23,286 bases of DNA from a virus: positions 1 to 23,286 of the IMG/VR virus record IMGVR_UViG_3300007539_000235; one strand, 5' to 3'. Positions 21,883 to 23,286 of the stretch are shown in pieces. Each line of letters starts with the position of its first letter. Position 1 is the first letter of the stretch. The notes under the pieces are model-generated. The model was not told where the DNA came from and searched no databases. It saw only the letters and a program-made list of their open reading frames with translations. The position numbers were made by a program, and so were the translations under genes.

Positions 21883-23286
21883 TTTCAATACGCTTGTTAG
21901 AAATTATACAATCCGCAGACATAATCGTTGTAGCCACACTCACTGCGTTTTTAAGCGCTGTTTTGGTTACTAGCACTGGATCAATAATACCAGCTTTAAT
22001 CATATTTACAATTTTACCGGTTTTAGCATCTACCCCTTTGTTTTTTGTAACAATTGGCTCATTAAGTGCAATCCCAGCGTTTTCCATTATAGTGTTAAAT
22101 GGCGCACGAATAGCTCTTAACAATATCGTATGCCCTAGGCTTTTAGACTTAATTTTTTGCGAGGCATGCAATAAAGCTGCTCCACCACCGGGTACGACAC
22201 CTTCTTTTAAAGCTGCTTGCACAGCGTAGATAGCGTCTTCAACGCGGTCTTTCTTTTCTTTCAGCTCTACTTGCGAGTCAGCCCCAACGTGTATGATCCC
22301 GACACTGCCGGAGAGCATGGATAACCGTTGCTCGAGCTTGGTTTTAAGGAAACCGTTAGTTTCTTCACTAATTTTTTTGCGTACATCTTCAATACGTTCT
22401 TTTAATACATCGGGTTCTACGTTAACTTGCAGCACGGTACTTTTGTTGTTCGTAACAGCTTTTACAGCAGAACCTAGTACAAGAGGGTCGATTAAATCTA
22501 AATCATCACCTAACTGTTCGTTAATAATTTTTGCACCAGTAAGCAAAGCTAAATCTTCAATAGTATCTTGCTTTGTAGGTCCAAACCCTGGTGGGTCAAT
22601 AATATTAACTTTGATATTCCCTTTTACCTTGTTCGCTAGTAGCGTTTGGTAAGGTTGTTGCTCCATATCGGCAACAATTAGTAAAGATCGGTTATTTTTA
22701 ATTGCAAATTCTAAAATAGATTGAATTCGTCTAATATTAGGTATTGGTGAAGTTACAATGAGCACCAACGGGTTATCGAGCTCTGCAACGCCTTTATCCT
22801 TGTTTGTTACAAGATGCGGCGACTTAAGCCCCGAATCAAATTGTGTGCCTTCAACAAAATCCACATACGTTTCATTTGTTTCGGACTCTTCCATTAATAC
22901 GACACCATCTTGTCCAACTTGGCTGAAAGCTTCTCCAATTTTAGCTCCAAGCTCTTGATCATTGTTACAGCTAATGTAAGCAACTTGCTGTAGCATTTTA
23001 TCTTTAAGCGGAATACTGGTGCGTTCAAGATGAACCATAATTTCTTCAGCACAACTATTAATGCCTGCTTTAATGCTTCTAATTTGCTCTTCATCTATAT
23101 GCTCATTTATTTCTTCTAAAATCGCATGAGCGAGCACGGTAGCTGTTGTAGTACCGTCACCCGCCTCACGCACTGTATTTGCCGCGGCTTCCTTAATTAA
23201 GGTCGCCCCGATGTTTTCGACCGGGTCAAATAAGACTACGCTTTCCGCTACGGTTACACCATCTTTTGTAATGACCGGCCGGCCCA
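21869..23286 (-). CDS. groEL: Chaperonin GroEL (cpn60), 5' end outside the window
   Basis: The frame is open from the window edge, so roughly the first 33-35 residues are missing. It begins with [20 protein letters not shown], then [15 protein letters not shown] with the nucleotide-binding Asp. It continues [16 protein letters not shown] in the apical domain, [25 protein letters not shown] with the catalytic Asp (Asp 398 in E. coli), and [10 protein letters not shown]. The chain ends [11 protein letters not shown], without a Gly-Gly-Met tail, for an estimated full length near 505 residues against 548 in E. coli. It folds proteins in an ATP-driven double ring; here the likely client is the capsid protein. 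Several apical residues that contact substrate and GroES in E. coli differ. groES overlaps its end by 14 bases. The call is firm. Confidence 0.96.
   Translation of the reverse strand, partial: GRPVITKDGVTVAESVVLFDPVENIGATLIKEAAANTVREAGDGTTTATVLAHAILEEINEHIDEEQIRSIKAGINSCAEEIMVHLERTSIPLKDKMLQQVAYISCNNDQELGAKIGEAFSQVGQDGVVLMEESETNETYVDFVEGTQFDSGLKSPHLVTNKDKGVAELDNPLVLIVTSPIPNIRRIQSILEFAIKNNRSLLIVADMEQQPYQTLLANKVKGNIKVNIIDPPGFGPTKQDTIEDLALLTGAKIINEQLGDDLDLIDPLVLGSAVKAVTNNKSTVLQVNVEPDVLKERIEDVRKKISEETNGFLKTKLEQRLSMLSGSVGIIHVGADSQVELKEKKDRVEDAIYAVQAALKEGVVPGGGAALLHASQKIKSKSLGHTILLRAIRAPFNTIMENAGIALNEPIVTKNKGVDAKTGKIVNMIKAGIIDPVLVTKTALKNAVSVATTIMSADCIISNKRIENASN

Noticed and set aside
23277-23284. 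GGCCGGCC palindrome at the window edge in an AT-rich genome
   Set aside because: It falls in the groEL codons for the Gly-Arg-Pro part of the conserved start region, so coding explains it; a single occurrence is not evidence of a site.

Overview
This window is part of a tailed double-stranded DNA phage genome. It is AT-rich and densely packed, and every supported gene is on the minus strand, so transcription runs from high to low coordinates. No host genes, rRNA, tRNA, CRISPR or integrase were seen. The head and tail proteins look like those of short-tailed (podovirus-type) phages. An ~800-residue portal with a Gln-rich tail, a ~740-residue large terminase and a ~1460-residue nozzle/muzzle-type protein recall Crassvirales and uncultured marine Bacteroidota phages. 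Start codons are not preceded by Shine-Dalgarno motifs; they follow A/T-rich leaders or overlap the previous stop. This fits a Bacteroidota (flavobacteria-like) host, but host and phage family are inferences from memory of protein families, not searches.

Layout in order of transcription. (1) 23286-21625: a phage chaperonin pair, groEL (5' end outside the window) followed by groES. (2) 21628-19624: a short-gene block with a winged-helix-like protein, a 50-residue Cys-rich protein, an HExxH metalloprotease-like protein, a basic RRKSFCAR-motif protein, a membrane protein and a small beta-rich virion-type protein. (3) 19622-16345: a 551-residue beta-rich protein of unknown role, a gene with a suspicious +1 frame break, a 40-residue ORF, a DUF6734-like putative glycosyltransferase and two small conserved-looking proteins. 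(4) 16345-8219: DNA packaging and head assembly, consisting of a protein with two GroES-like halves, a TerS candidate, large terminase, portal, scaffold candidate and major capsid protein. (5) 8151-1: a conserved structural protein flanked by two strong hairpins, two adaptor/ring-type proteins, the giant nozzle/muzzle-type protein and two proteins that look like internal (ejected) virion proteins, the last cut by the window edge.

The genes form a late morphogenesis module: terminase packages DNA through the portal into a shell of capsid protein assembled on scaffold, the adaptor and nozzle proteins close the tail, and the internal proteins are likely ejected with the DNA. The most interesting theme is chaperonin biology. 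The phage carries its own GroEL with an altered apical binding face and no GGM tail, a short GroES apparently lacking the roof hairpin, and a separate tandem GroES-like protein next to the terminase genes. Together these may be a capsid-folding system dedicated to the phage. Two hairpins on either side of the gene after the capsid gene suggest that transcript levels are stepped down after the capsid gene. No stretch over about 120 bases lacks a gene, and no promoter could be assigned with confidence.
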